Positions 1-9,085 of a stretch of DNA of 64,000 bases are shown here, piece after piece. Position 1 is the stretch's first letter. The number at the start of each line of letters is the position of its first letter. The notes beneath the pieces were generated by a model, which was not told where the DNA came from, made no database searches, and saw only the letters and a list, made by a program, of their open reading frames with translations. The stretch is from CBDFKU01 sp965248975 (GTDB taxonomy: Bacteria; Chloroflexota; Dehalococcoidia; Lucifugimonadales; JAGWBF01): the NCBI GenBank assembly GCA_965248975.1, contig CBDFKU010000018.1, positions 62,001 to 126,000 of the forward strand, given 5' to 3'. The translations under genes were made by a program, and so were the position numbers.

Positions 1-668
1 TTGTTTACGACGGCGCCTACCGGGGTGGCCTCCTTGATCCGCTCTCGGTAGGCGTCGATGTGGGGCTTCACCAGGTCGGGAGCAGAGGCCCCGAAGGCCA
101 GAACACCTATGCCCTTCTCCGCCGCTATCTGGTAGGTGGCGGGTTGGAGGGCGGCAACCCACAGAGGCGGGTGAGGTTGCTGATATGGCTTGGGCAGTAC
201 CTGGCGAGGGGGCACGTTCCAGAAACGTCCCTCCCACTCGAAGGTGTCCGACTCCCATATTTTGGGGATCATGGTTAGGGACTCGTCCCACATTTCCCTG
301 GTGTCCCGGGGGTCAATGCCCATGCCCGTCTGCTCGTAGGGAGCGGAGCGGCCGGTGCCCAGGTCCACCCGGCCGTGGGTGAGGTGGTCCAGCATGGCCA
401 CCCGCTCAGCGACGCGCACCGGGTGGTGGTAGGGCAGGATCACCACTCCGAAGCCCAGCCGGATGCGCTTGGTCAGCCTGCTGAGGGCGCCGTAGAACAC
501 CTCGGGGCTGGGCGACGCCGAGAAGCCGGTGAGGAAGTGATGCTCCACGAACCAGACGTAGTCGAAGCCCACCTCGTCGGCCAGGATGCACTGCTCCAGG
601 GTCTCCTCGATGACTTTGTGATCGTCCAGATCGGGCCGCTGCATCTCGTACTGCACCGCTAGCTTCAT
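1..668 (-). CDS. LLM-class flavin-dependent oxidoreductase, C-terminally cut by window edge
   Basis: The reading frame runs off the left edge, so only about 222 N-terminal residues are visible. It starts MKLAVQYEMQRP at 668. It carries the luciferase-like TIM-barrel landmarks: FVEHHF near residue 40, GFGVVILPYHHP, the GRVDLGTGRS segment and KPHPP-like text (QQPHPPLWVA). It closely resembles the complete gene at 22854-23987 segment by segment, so the missing part should be about 150 residues. Members of this family use reduced FMN or F420 to oxygenate organic substrates; the substrate cannot be read from sequence. It lies 13 bp downstream of the golvesin-like gene on the same strand. The family call is firm, the substrate is unknown. 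Confidence 0.85.
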   Translation of the reverse strand, partial: MKLAVQYEMQRPDLDDHKVIEETLEQCILADEVGFDYVWFVEHHFLTGFSASPSPEVFYGALSRLTKRIRLGFGVVILPYHHPVRVAERVAMLDHLTHGRVDLGTGRSAPYEQTGMGIDPRDTREMWDESLTMIPKIWESDTFEWEGRFWNVPPRQVLPKPYQQPHPPLWVAALQPATYQIAAEKGIGVLAFGASAPDLVKPHIDAYRERIKEATPVGAVVN

Positions 669-681
669 CGCGCACCTCCCG

Positions 682-2279
682 TTATTCCACGAGCACGAAG
701 CGCACTGCGTCGGCGACGACGAACCCGTTCGCGTTGGCGGACAGGTCTACGTAACCGCGACCTCCCGCCACGAAAGCGAAGGTTCCAAGCAGATTGAAAT
801 GACCTCCATCGACACGCTGGTCTACTCTAACCGTGGTAATGCCATCGGCGTGCTGGATAGTGTAGGGAGCATCGGAGGCCCGGTTGGGATTGGCCACCCA
901 GTGGGCGTAAACGTCGTAAGTGCCCTCCACAGGAAACCGCGGCAAAAAGCGTGCAATATGATCTGTCGTACCCGGCGCATGAAGTTCAAAAGTGCCATTG
1001 TAGGCGCTCTCGCTGACGGAAGAGGACCAGTCTCCCTGGATCACGAAGCCGGCATCCAATTCCGCGTTGTCCACGATCACCTCCACCGGTTCCATGGGTG
1101 GCGGCTGGGAAGACCACGTCGCGAAACCCTCGTTTGGCGCCCTGTCGCTCACGCCGCCGAGTATGGGGATGCCCACCTCCCAGTTGAAGCTCTGGGGATC
1201 GCCAAGGAGGTCTTCGGCACCTTGAGGCTGACCGTGTCCCCGACCATATCGAAGTCGGATAAATCGGGCGGCGGTTGGACGTCATCGTCCAGGAAGCCCT
1301 GCCAGCCGTTAGCGGTGTCGTAGGCGACACGAACGTTGATGTCAGGCGGGAACTCGTTGAAGGCCCCGTTCTCGTCAAGGTCCAGGTGCCACACGAACCC
1401 GACGGCCTGAGGAGGCTCGTCGGGGATCGCCCCGTTTACGTCCATGCTAAAGAGGAGGTTCGTTCCCTGGTCCGACACCGATGCCGAGACGATGTCCAGG
1501 TAGTCCTCCTGGATCGCTCCGATCCAGTCGCCTGCCGAGTCGGTGATCGTGGAGGCGAGGGCCTGCTCCACCAACACGAAGCGCACCGCGTCGGCGATGA
1601 CGACACCGTCGGCGTCAGCGGATAGCTCTACATAGCCCTCGATCCCCGCCAAGAAATCGAAGGTTCCCAGCAGGTTGAACTGGCCTCCATCGAGCTGCTG
1701 ATTGACGCGCACATCGGTCGCTCCTCCGACGTGGTGTATGGTGTAGGGGGCGTCGGTGGCGCGGTTGGGGGCCATCACCCAGTAGGCGTACACTTCGTAG
1801 GTCCCCATCCCTGGCAGATCCGGCGTGAAGCGCGCCCGCTCATCCCTGGTCGCCGCCGGATGAAAACGCAAGGTGCCATTGTAGGTCTCGGCATTTATGA
1901 TGATACCCCAGTCCCCATGGGCAATCTGGAACCCGTCATCCTCATCGTCGACGATTACCTCCACACCGACGCCCCTGACCGTGAGCTCGAAGGGCACACC
2001 GCCTCCGTTGGCCGCCCAAAACGGGACGCTGGGCTGGTTTACGAAGAACCCGAAGGCGTCCACGTCCTCCGTCGGGATAAGTACCTCTTCAAGGGCCGTG
2101 AGGGGGTCTTGCTGGCTATAAAGCAGGATGGTCTCATCGGTGGTCTGTACGTTGCCCACCACGAAGGCCCCGCTCACTTCGCGAGAGATCAGGCCCGCGG
2201 CGTAGGCGATGCTCGTTCCAATGACAGCCAGAACGGCGACAAGGACAATCCCGCTCCTGAGGTTCAGCCTGATGGTCAC
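682..2279 (-). pseudogene. Secreted protein with two golvesin/xanthan-lyase-type CBM domains, frameshifted
   Basis: A GTG start at 2279 overlaps the dockerin gene stop (GTGA). An N-terminal hydrophobic segment ending in AYA looks like a signal peptide. Two copies of a domain of about 130 residues follow, each beginning VIVD and ending ADAVRFVLVE, with YNGT, APYTI and NLLGTF in between; they resemble the golvesin C-terminal-like binding domain. A middle segment of about 120 residues (DSAGDW...) separates the copies. The frame breaks near 1200-1206: reading TTGGCG as TTGGGCG would continue KTS-LGDPQSFNWEVGIP into the second copy without a gap. This is either a real one-base loss or a sequencing error. 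An extracellular polysaccharide- or surface-binding role is inferred. Confidence 0.7.
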
Positions 2280-2605
2280 GCTGGCACTCCCTTTCCAAGA
2301 TAAAGGCCCCCGACAGCAAGATCCCTGACGTCGATTCTTCCATCGTTGTTTATGTCCCCGCGATCACCCGGACCGACAGTCTGGCCCAGCTTCCCGGCAA
2401 TAACCTGCAGATCTGCCCGGTCCACAATCCCGCTGCCATCCAGGTCCAGGGAGGCCTCTATGGGGACCAGGTTAATGGTGACGCTGCCGGGGACATCTCT
2501 GGAGATCTCCCGGGTCGAGGCATAGGCCATGCTTCCTGCCAGGGCGAGCAGGCACAAGGCGATAAGGGGGATGCTTTTCGTTGCCGGCACAGGTATCCGA
2601 ATCAC
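2276..2605 (-). CDS. Small secreted dockerin type I-like protein
   Basis: 109 residues from a GTG start with AGAGGGAG three bases upstream. A signal-peptide-like N-terminus (IALCLLALAGSMAYA) is followed by two EF-hand-like calcium loops, DLDGSGIVDRADL and DINNDGRIDVRDL, the spacing of a dockerin type I module. The stop overlaps the start of the golvesin-like gene by 4 bp, so the two are translationally coupled. Both proteins share an ISR(D/E)V.G motif just after the signal peptide, suggesting common processing. Dockerins normally pair with cohesins; none is visible here, so a cell-surface assembly role is only inferred. Confidence 0.75.
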   Translation of the reverse strand: MIRIPVPATKSIPLIALCLLALAGSMAYASTREISRDVPGSVTINLVPIEASLDLDGSGIVDRADLQVIAGKLGQTVGPGDRGDINNDGRIDVRDLAVGGLYLGKGVPA

Positions 2606-2691
2606 AGACTCCCTCTCGACCAGCAGTCCACTGCCGGTGCGGGCCGGTCATGTCGCTCCACGCCCAGTGAGTTATGATCGAGGTGTCTGGT

Positions 2692-3570
2692 TCAGCCCAC
2701 GGGCTGCGGGCTGGCGAAACGGGCGTCCAACTCCAGCATCTCCGACAGGCCAACGGTCTCGAAGAAGTCGTGCACGCTGACCATGCTGTCCATCAGATGC
2801 TCGGTGGTGCCCCGCTCCTTGAGCTCGCGCATCACCTGGGCGACTACGTGGCAAACGGTGAACATGGCGCTGCCAGGGAAGATGACGAACTTGAATCCCA
2901 GGCGCTCGAGCTCGGGCGTCGGGATCAGGGGAGACTTGCCGGACTCCACGAAGTTGTACAGCAGGGGCACGTCGACGGCATTCATGACCCGCTCTATGTC
3001 CTCGTTGGTTCGAAGGGCCTCCACGAACAGAACGTCGGCGCCCGCCTTGACGTACTCCTCGCAGCGGACAAGGGTGTCGTCCATGCCTGTCACGGCGATG
3101 GCGTCGGTGCGTACGATGATCACCATATCATCGTCGGTGCGGGCGTTCACGGCGGCCCTGATCTTCTGGACCATGTCTTCCGTGGATATGACCTTCTTGT
3201 CGTCCAAGTGGCCGCACCTCTTGGGAAACTCCTGGTCCTCGATGTGGAGGGCCGCCACCCCGGCACGCTCGTACTGGCGCACGGTGCGGTGTATGTTTAT
3301 GGGGCCGCCATAGCCCGTGTCGGCGTCGGCGATGACCGGCACGTCCACCGTCTCGGTCATGGCGGCCGCCCTTGAAACCATCTCTGTCAACGTAGCCAGG
3401 CCCAGGTCGGGCTGCCCGATGTGAGTGGCCGAGACGCCGGCGCCGGTCATATAGACGGCCCCGAATCCCGCCTGCTCGACGATCTTCGCCGTCAGGGTGT
3501 CGTAGGCCCCCGGCGCCACTATGATCCCCGGCTCCCGCATCAGCTGCCTTAGCTTCGTGCTCGCCCTCAT
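2692..3570 (-). CDS. Isocitrate lyase / PEP mutase family protein (2-methylisocitrate lyase-like)
   Basis: 292 residues, a usual length for the short PEP mutase/isocitrate lyase superfamily. Visible motifs are PGAYD near the N-terminus, DADTGYGG (metal-binding Asp pair), EDQ, and KRCGH where the catalytic K-(K/R)-C-G-H loop of lyases is expected; the Cys is retained, favouring a C-C lyase over a phosphonomutase. The start at 3570 has GAGGAGGG 4-5 bases upstream. Possible activities are 2-methylisocitrate lyase (propionate degradation) or oxaloacetate/dimethylmalate-type lyase; sequence alone does not separate them. It sits among minus-strand catabolic genes. Confidence 0.85.
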   Translation of the reverse strand: MRASTKLRQLMREPGIIVAPGAYDTLTAKIVEQAGFGAVYMTGAGVSATHIGQPDLGLATLTEMVSRAAAMTETVDVPVIADADTGYGGPINIHRTVRQYERAGVAALHIEDQEFPKRCGHLDDKKVISTEDMVQKIRAAVNARTDDDMVIIVRTDAIAVTGMDDTLVRCEEYVKAGADVLFVEALRTNEDIERVMNAVDVPLLYNFVESGKSPLIPTPELERLGFKFVIFPGSAMFTVCHVVAQVMRELKERGTTEHLMDSMVSVHDFFETVGLSEMLELDARFASPQPVG

Positions 3571-3593
3571 CAGACCCTCCTCAGCATGTTATT

Positions 3594-4706
3594 TTAGAGC
3601 TCGTCAATGAAGCCCTTAAAATGCTCCGTGCCGTTCCAGCGTGCCAGCTCTTTCTCCTGGCCCTCCATGGTCACATCGCCAGCTTCTTCCAGGAACTCGA
3701 TGTGGCTGACCACCTCGGCGAAGGCCAGGAAATAGTTCCGGCCATCCAGCTGGCGGTTGGAGAAGTATTTCCTGGTAAGGGTGTCCAGGTCCCGGGGCCT
3801 GTCCCTGACCAGCTCCAGCAAGGCATGAAACCGCTCCCGGTGGTGGTCTATTATCTCACCGGCTCTCTCCAGGCCGACAAGATTGAACTTCCCGCCGAAG
3901 TATGCACGGTGGGCGGGCATGACGCTGACATCGGCTCCGAGTATAGATACCCGTTTGAGGGACCGGAGGTAGGCCTTAAGCCCGTAGCACTCGTTGACCG
4001 TCCGGTACCCCGGAGGAAGCCGGTCGCGGTACCTGGTGTAGTTGTGCCCCACACTTGGATGGGGGGTGATCTGGGGCAGTATGTGGTCTCCGGAAAACAG
4101 GGCCCGCTGGAACATGATGCACAGCTCGTCGGGGGAGTGGCCGGGGGTGTAGTAGTAGGTGAACCCGTCGAGGGAGGCTCCGTCGGCGACCGGGTTTGTC
4201 ACCACCAGCCGGCTGCACAGACCGTAATATTCCTTAAGCCGCTCCTCGAAGTCCTGGTCTGGGAGCTGCGTGAATCCGACCGATCGTCGTCGGTACCCCT
4301 CCTCGGTTGCCAGTTTGCTGACCCCCAGCAGGCTGCTGTAGATCTCGTGGGCCCATAGCTCGGCGCCGCTCCTGGCCACTACGTCGAAGCAGCCGCCATC
4401 GTGGTCTATGTGCCCGTGGGTGACCACGACGCGGCCCACTGCGCTCAGGGGATAGCCGACAATCTCCAAGCCCTCTTCCAGGTACTGGATGCTGCCGTTG
4501 CATCCCGCGTCGATAAGGGTGAGCTTGTCCGCTTCTATGACGTAGCTCCAGGTGGGACCCAGAGGGCTCTTCCATGCCTGGGGAATGCCGATGCCATGCA
4601 CAACTGCACCGGTGGGCAGAGTGAACCTGGCTACCATTCTGTTGCCGGAATCGTCCCCGGCCTTTATCACCTCCGGCTCGATGGGTCCCGCTTTTACCGT
4701 TTCCAT
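3594..4706 (-). CDS. MBL-fold metallo-hydrolase
   Basis: 370 residues. The dinuclear zinc signature THGHIDHDGG is present near residue 98, followed by further His/Asp ligands (TPGHSPDEL, FSGDHILP). A C-terminal helical segment after the beta-lactamase fold is typical of MBL hydrolases acting on thioesters, lactones or phosphodiesters. The gene ends 23 bp before the PEP-mutase-family gene on the same strand and is likely cotranscribed with it. The substrate is unassigned. A GAGGTGG Shine-Dalgarno precedes the ATG at 4706. Confidence 0.85.
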   Translation of the reverse strand: METVKAGPIEPEVIKAGDDSGNRMVARFTLPTGAVVHGIGIPQAWKSPLGPTWSYVIEADKLTLIDAGCNGSIQYLEEGLEIVGYPLSAVGRVVVTHGHIDHDGGCFDVVARSGAELWAHEIYSSLLGVSKLATEEGYRRRSVGFTQLPDQDFEERLKEYYGLCSRLVVTNPVADGASLDGFTYYYTPGHSPDELCIMFQRALFSGDHILPQITPHPSVGHNYTRYRDRLPPGYRTVNECYGLKAYLRSLKRVSILGADVSVMPAHRAYFGGKFNLVGLERAGEIIDHHRERFHALLELVRDRPRDLDTLTRKYFSNRQLDGRNYFLAFAEVVSHIEFLEEAGDVTMEGQEKELARWNGTEHFKGFIDEL

Positions 4707-4781
4707 GCCACCTCAGCTATCACCCTTCCCCTATTGGACGGGAAAAACAACTCCTTGTCAAGCACGCGGGGACCGGCGAGC

Positions 4782-4811
4782 TTGACACTCCCTCGGGGTC
4801 GGCACTACCAT
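4782..4811 (+). promoter_or_regulatory. Sigma70-type promoter for the protoglobin gene
   Basis: TTGACA at 4782-4787 and TACCAT at 4806-4811 are separated by 18 bp, a near-consensus vegetative promoter. It lies 32 bp upstream of the TTG start at 4844 and in the gap between the divergent MBL hydrolase and the protoglobin gene. Confidence 0.6.
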
Positions 4812-4843
4812 CTGGCCAGAGGCAACCTTGACGAGACTACGAC

Positions 4844-5395
4844 TTGAGTTCTGAAGGCGAAATTCGATACGTGGTCAACTGGCCTGCTCGGCTGGAGGAG
4901 ATGGTCCGTTTCGTCGGCTTGACCGACGAGGACCGCCTGCTCACCCAGGAGACCGCGCCGACCATAATGAACCACGCCCAGGGCCTCACTGACGCCGTAT
5001 ACGACCATTTCCTCAAGTTCCCCCAAGCACGCAAGTATTTCGTCACCGAGGACGGCGAAGTGGACCAGGAACGGCTGGACAGGAGGAAGCACACCTTGAT
5101 CCGCTGGTTCAGGGACACCGCCGCGTGCGTTCTGGACGAAAGCTTCTCGGTGTACCTTCTGGCCATGGGCATCAGCCACAGCCATCCGCCCACCCACCGG
5201 GCCCATCTCGGCGCCGTCCCCTCGCGGTACATGATCGGGACGATATCCTTCGCGCAGACAGCCATTGCGGAGCTGCTCCTCCGGGAGACGCCGGACCCCC
5301 ACCGCGCTATGGCCGCCAGCGCTGCCTGGAACAAGCTGCTGATGGTGGAGCTGGACGTGCTGCTGGCGGGGTACCTGATCGAGCCCGGTATCTGA
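4844..5395 (+). CDS. Stand-alone protoglobin / globin-sensor-domain protein
   Basis: 183 residues from a TTG start. It matches the protoglobin fold in length and pattern: an N-terminal helix with L(T/S)DED, YDHFLKFP in the B/C helix region, a fully helical middle, and HRAHLGAVPSRYM where the proximal heme histidine and F-helix are expected. There is no transducer (methyl-accepting, GGDEF or kinase) domain fused, so it should act as a soluble heme protein binding O2, NO or CO, or work with a separate partner. It has its own strong promoter and precedes an MFS exporter gene driven by another. The fold call is good; the ligand is inferred from family. Confidence 0.75.
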   Translation: MSSEGEIRYVVNWPARLEEMVRFVGLTDEDRLLTQETAPTIMNHAQGLTDAVYDHFLKFPQARKYFVTEDGEVDQERLDRRKHTLIRWFRDTAACVLDESFSVYLLAMGISHSHPPTHRAHLGAVPSRYMIGTISFAQTAIAELLLRETPDPHRAMAASAAWNKLLMVELDVLLAGYLIEPGI

Positions 5396-5404
5396 ACCCA
5401 GGTT

Positions 5405-5433
5405 TGACTGCCCAAATGGAGCACACTACAATA
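5405..5433 (+). promoter_or_regulatory. Sigma70-type promoter for the MFS gene
   Basis: TTGACT at 5405-5410 and TACAAT at 5428-5433 with a 17 bp spacer lie in the gap between the protoglobin stop and the MFS start at 5480. Near-consensus, so the MFS gene need not depend on the upstream promoter. Confidence 0.6.
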
Positions 5434-5479
5434 CGACCTACGCTCCTACCCTTGATGGAAAGGTCAAAGGGGAATCACG

Positions 5480-6796
5480 TTGCTCAGATCGGACCAGGCC
5501 CGGTCGTTCCTCTCCCGCTACGCGGTCTCCCTGACCTACCTGGAATACCGAAAGCTCTGGTTCGCCACCCTGTGCTCACAATCCTCAGCATGGGCCCTGA
5601 TTGTGGCTCGCGCAGCCCTCGTCCTGCAACTCACCGATCGTCCCGAGTGGACGGGCTACGTCACCTTCGCCGCCATGATCCCCTCGGTCCTGATGTCCCC
5701 CATCGCGGGATACCTGGCAGACCGTTTCGACCGCCGCACAGTCCTGGCATGGGCCTACAGCGTAAACCTGGCCCAGAACCTGCTGCTGGCCGTGCTGGTG
5801 GCCACCGGGCTGATAAACGAGTGGTATATTCTGCTTCTGTCGGTCCTCAACGGCTGCGCCAGATCGACCCAGATGCCCGCGGCCTCGGCGCTGCTGGCCA
5901 ACCTGGTGCCCAAGGAGCGCATCCTCAATGCCGTCTCCCTGTATCAGGCCACCCAGCACGGGTCGCGGTTCGTGGGCCCCTTTCTGATCCTGATGGTGCT
6001 ATGGATCACTGGGAATCAGGACTGGGTGTTCTTCCTGTCCGCCGGGCTCTACGCAGCAGGACTGGCCATAGTCCTGAAAATCCGCGTGGCCTCCCGGGGA
6101 GTGGTGGAAATGGGGGCCGGGTTCGGAGTGGTCTCGCGAAACGTCGTGGCGGGGCTCGGCTATATGTACCACACACCCCTGATCCTCTCCATCGTGGTAT
6201 TGGTGGTGGCTCACTGCGCCATGACCATGTCCTTCGAGTCCCTGTTCCCTGTGCTGTCCAGGGAAAAGCTGGGGATGGAGAGCGGCAGGTCCATCCTGGG
6301 CAGCGCCAGCTACCTGATGGTGGGCTATGGCGCGGCCGCCCTGGTCACGGCGCTGGGCCTGGCCGGGGTGGAGAGCGAGCGGACCAGGGGGCGGCTTTTC
6401 CTGTGGCTGGGAGTCCTCAGCGGCCTCACCCCCTTTGCCCTGGCCATGTCTCCCAACCTGCCCTTGGCGGTGCTGGCGGCGGCGGGCATGGGCCTGAGCC
6501 AGGGCGGTTTCATGACCCTCAGCCACGCCATGCTGCAGACCCTGGCCCCCGACGCCATTCGCGGCCGCCTGATGGGCGTGTATAGCTGGCACATCCAGGG
6601 ATTCATGGCCAGCTTCAACCTGATCAACGCCACCGTGGCCGGCTTCACCTCCCTTACCGCCGCCATCGTACTGACCGCCGGGGGAATAGGCTTCGTCGGG
6701 GTGATGTGCTTGAGCTTCATCAGGAACCCTTTACGCCTCCTGTACTCCAGGGGCGTGCCGGCCGAAGCCCGCGCTGCCGCAGCCTCGGCTGACTGA
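5480..6796 (+). CDS. MFS transporter (MFS_3-like exporter)
   Basis: 438 residues, about 12 hydrophobic segments. The N-terminal YRKLWFATL signature and ADRFDRRTVL in the loop between helices 2 and 3 are the major facilitator motif A variant seen in EntS-like exporters. The TTG start at 5480 is chosen because AAAGGGGAA sits 5-6 bases upstream and an in-frame start further down would remove the first helix. It probably exports a small molecule by proton antiport; the substrate is unknown. Another MFS of the same subtype lies at 54054-55382. Confidence 0.85.
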   Translation: MLRSDQARSFLSRYAVSLTYLEYRKLWFATLCSQSSAWALIVARAALVLQLTDRPEWTGYVTFAAMIPSVLMSPIAGYLADRFDRRTVLAWAYSVNLAQNLLLAVLVATGLINEWYILLLSVLNGCARSTQMPAASALLANLVPKERILNAVSLYQATQHGSRFVGPFLILMVLWITGNQDWVFFLSAGLYAAGLAIVLKIRVASRGVVEMGAGFGVVSRNVVAGLGYMYHTPLILSIVVLVVAHCAMTMSFESLFPVLSREKLGMESGRSILGSASYLMVGYGAAALVTALGLAGVESERTRGRLFLWLGVLSGLTPFALAMSPNLPLAVLAAAGMGLSQGGFMTLSHAMLQTLAPDAIRGRLMGVYSWHIQGFMASFNLINATVAGFTSLTAAIVLTAGGIGFVGVMCLSFIRNPLRLLYSRGVPAEARAAAASAD

Positions 6797-6860
6797 CACA
6801 TATCAGGCGCCGGCGACCGCTATCATTGCCCAAACCATTTACGCCGGCCCACGGCCCCGA

Positions 6861-6866
6861 TATAAT
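6861..6866 (+). promoter_or_regulatory. Perfect -10 element upstream of the duplicated unknown gene
   Basis: TATAAT at 6861-6866 lies 71 bp upstream of the ATG at 6938. No convincing -35 hexamer is visible at the right spacing, so this is a tentative promoter. Confidence 0.35.
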
Positions 6867-6937
6867 ATCCCCAAACCCATCGTAGCCTTACTTCGGTTCC
6901 TGGCCAAACACGGGAAAGACTGGAAAGGGGGTTCGCA

Positions 6938-7768
6938 ATGGAGATCAGCGGTAAGAGAGTCAGCGCGGGAGCGATCGAGTTCGCCATCCAGCACCTGGAC
7001 CTGGACGGCGGGTTGCCCGGCCACCCCACCGCCGACCAAGGAGTCACCATCCAGGTAGTGGGGCAGGTGAAGAACAAGGAGACGGAGCTTCTGAGGTTCG
7101 ACTGCTTCGACCAGGCCCCCCACTATCACTACGGCCCCGAGAACAAGAACGAGATGTTCCCCATGGACAAGACCACCGCGGAGAACCCCATCGGCTGGAC
7201 CATCGGCCAGTTGCGGGACAAGCTGCCGGTGATGCTCACCCGGGCGGGCTACGAGAAGCTGGCCGGGCAGATCGACCCCGAACAGGTGGGGCCCAAGCTG
7301 GACGAGGTCGAGTCCATCGCCCGGGAGATGGCCGTAAAAGAGAGGAACACCGTGACCCACAACCGTGGAACGTTGGTCATCGAGGCGGGCGCGGTACGCT
7401 TCGGCCTGGAGTACCGCCACCTCGGCGGAGACGAGGGCCAGGCGATTCATGTGCTTGGCGACGTGTCGGGCAAAGAGATCGAGCTTCTCGCCTTCGACTG
7501 CTTCGTCAAAGAGCCCCACTACCACTACGGGCCCAGGAACCAGAACCTGCGCATATTCTGGGACAAGACGGTGGTGCCCGACACGCTGCGGTGGACCCTG
7601 GACCAGTTCAAGGCCGGTAAGCTGGGGCCGATGATCCAGAGGGCGGGCTACCCAGGGATAGTGGCCGAGCTGGATGCGGGTCTCATCCAGTCCAAGCTGC
7701 CGGAGGTGGAGTCCCAGGCGCTGGCCATGGTCAAAGCCAATACCAAAGCCGATGCGAAAGAAGGATAG
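6938..7768 (+). CDS. Unknown protein made of two tandem PHYHYGP-motif domains
   Basis: 276 residues, no signal peptide or membrane segment. It consists of two similar halves (about 1-130 and 131-276). Each half has FDCF followed by a PHYHYGP motif and an N..N pair, a W(T)(I/L)..(L/F) segment, an (R)AGY segment and a VES(I/Q)A ending. The conserved His-Tyr-His cluster could bind a metal, but that is inference. AAAGGGGG lies 6 bases before the ATG. It is followed by a convergent CoA-transferase gene. I do not recognise a named family with known function. Confidence 0.75.
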   Translation: MEISGKRVSAGAIEFAIQHLDLDGGLPGHPTADQGVTIQVVGQVKNKETELLRFDCFDQAPHYHYGPENKNEMFPMDKTTAENPIGWTIGQLRDKLPVMLTRAGYEKLAGQIDPEQVGPKLDEVESIAREMAVKERNTVTHNRGTLVIEAGAVRFGLEYRHLGGDEGQAIHVLGDVSGKEIELLAFDCFVKEPHYHYGPRNQNLRIFWDKTVVPDTLRWTLDQFKAGKLGPMIQRAGYPGIVAELDAGLIQSKLPEVESQALAMVKANTKADAKEG

Positions 7769-7778
7769 GCGATTTCAA

Positions 7779-7823
7779 AGATACGGGCGTGGTCCCACTC
7801 CTAGCGGGTCACGCCCTTGTCTT
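7779..7823. terminator. Probable bidirectional terminator between convergent genes
   Basis: GGGCGTG (7785-7791) pairs with CACGCCC (7811-7817), extended outward by AAAGA/TCTTT. It sits between the stop at 7768 and the stop of the convergent CoA-transferase gene at 7801, partly inside the latter's last codons. Confidence 0.4.
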
Positions 7824-9066
7824 TCAGGCTGTGGATCTTAGCGGCGCTATAGCCCAGCGACGCCAGTATCTCGTCGGTGTGCTCGCCCAGGGCCGGGGAC
7901 GCGGCTTCGGCCCGCAAGGGTGTCCCACTCATCTTGGCCAGTGGCCCTGCCATCCTGAGCCGACCGGCCAGCATGTGCTCCAGGTCAACCACCATATCGT
8001 TGGCCACTACCTGGTCGTCGTCCAGCATCTCCTCGGTGAACCTCAAGGGATGCGCCGGCACTCCCGCCTCAACAAGAATATCCATCCACTCGGCACTGCC
8101 CTTCCCCTGAAATAGCTGTTCAGCCTGGGCGATAAGCTTTTCGCCGAAGGCCTTCGCCTCTGGGGTATCTGGGTCGTAGTCGGGCTCTAACCGGATGTCG
8201 CGCAGGCCCAGCACTCCGAGGAGCTTGTGGCGTAGCTGGTCACTGAGACACCCCACGGCCAGTACTCCGTCCGCCGTGTTGTAAGTGCGGTAGTATATGT
8301 TTCCTGGCCTGGAGGCGTGATACGACTGGTAGTGGGCCTGGAGTTGTGGATACGGTTGGCCCAGCGCCTGCATATCGGCCATCTCCTGCAGCAAGGCGCT
8401 ATGGGGCTCCCTGTCCACCGCCTCGACTCGAAGGAAGCGAGATTCCTGCAAGGCCAGAGCGGTCGACAGAAGGCTGGCCTCGATCCTCTGCCCCCGGCCG
8501 GTTCGTTCCCTGGCGTAGAGGGCGCCGCAGACCGCCCACGCCATGGACAATCCCGTGGAGATATCGACCACCGGCGAGAAAAGATGCTGGGGGACACCGT
8601 CGGCCGTCTTCCCCTCGGCGGCCATCAGCCCCGACATAGCCTGCACAATCAGATCGTAGCCGGGTAGATCGCTCCTGGGGCCAGCGCTCCCGAAAGCCGT
8701 GTTTTCGCAGTAGATCAGGCGCGGATTCTCGGCGGAGAGAGTCTCGTAGTCCAGGCCGACCTTCGACAACACGTCGGGCCTGTAGTTGACGATGGTCACG
8801 TCGGCCCGCCGCGCCAGGTCCCGGGCGATCTCCTGCCCCTCCGGACGAGCCAGGTCCAACGGCAGGCTACGCTTTCCCCGGTTGACGGCCATGTACTGGC
8901 GGCTCTCCAGGGGGATGAACTGCCGGATGAGGCGCCACGGCTCGCCCCAGGGCGGCTCTACCTTGACGACGTCGGCGCCCATGTCGGACAGGAGCATCCC
9001 GGCGAAGGGAGCGGCGATGATCTGGCTGAACTCGAGGACCCTTATCCCATCAAGGGGTCCCGCCAT
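7801..9066 (-). CDS. CaiB/BaiF family (class III) CoA-transferase
   Basis: 421 residues, the usual length. The N-terminal GIRVLEFSQ(I)IAAPFAG signature, KVEPP, NRGKRSL and PGYD are present, and Asp168 in SPVVDISTG sits where the catalytic aspartate of formyl-CoA transferases forms the acyl-aspartyl intermediate. It transfers CoA between carboxylic acids, activating a substrate for degradation. GGAGGGAGG precedes the ATG. It is the last gene of a minus-strand run of five (down from 11770) with gaps of 19-97 bp. The acid substrate cannot be assigned. Confidence 0.9.
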   Translation of the reverse strand: MAGPLDGIRVLEFSQIIAAPFAGMLLSDMGADVVKVEPPWGEPWRLIRQFIPLESRQYMAVNRGKRSLPLDLARPEGQEIARDLARRADVTIVNYRPDVLSKVGLDYETLSAENPRLIYCENTAFGSAGPRSDLPGYDLIVQAMSGLMAAEGKTADGVPQHLFSPVVDISTGLSMAWAVCGALYARERTGRGQRIEASLLSTALALQESRFLRVEAVDREPHSALLQEMADMQALGQPYPQLQAHYQSYHASRPGNIYYRTYNTADGVLAVGCLSDQLRHKLLGVLGLRDIRLEPDYDPDTPEAKAFGEKLIAQAEQLFQGKGSAEWMDILVEAGVPAHPLRFTEEMLDDDQVVANDMVVDLEHMLAGRLRMAGPLAKMSGTPLRAEAASPALGEHTDEILASLGYSAAKIHSLKDKGVTR

Positions 9067-9085
9067 CGCTGGTCCTCCCTCCGGG

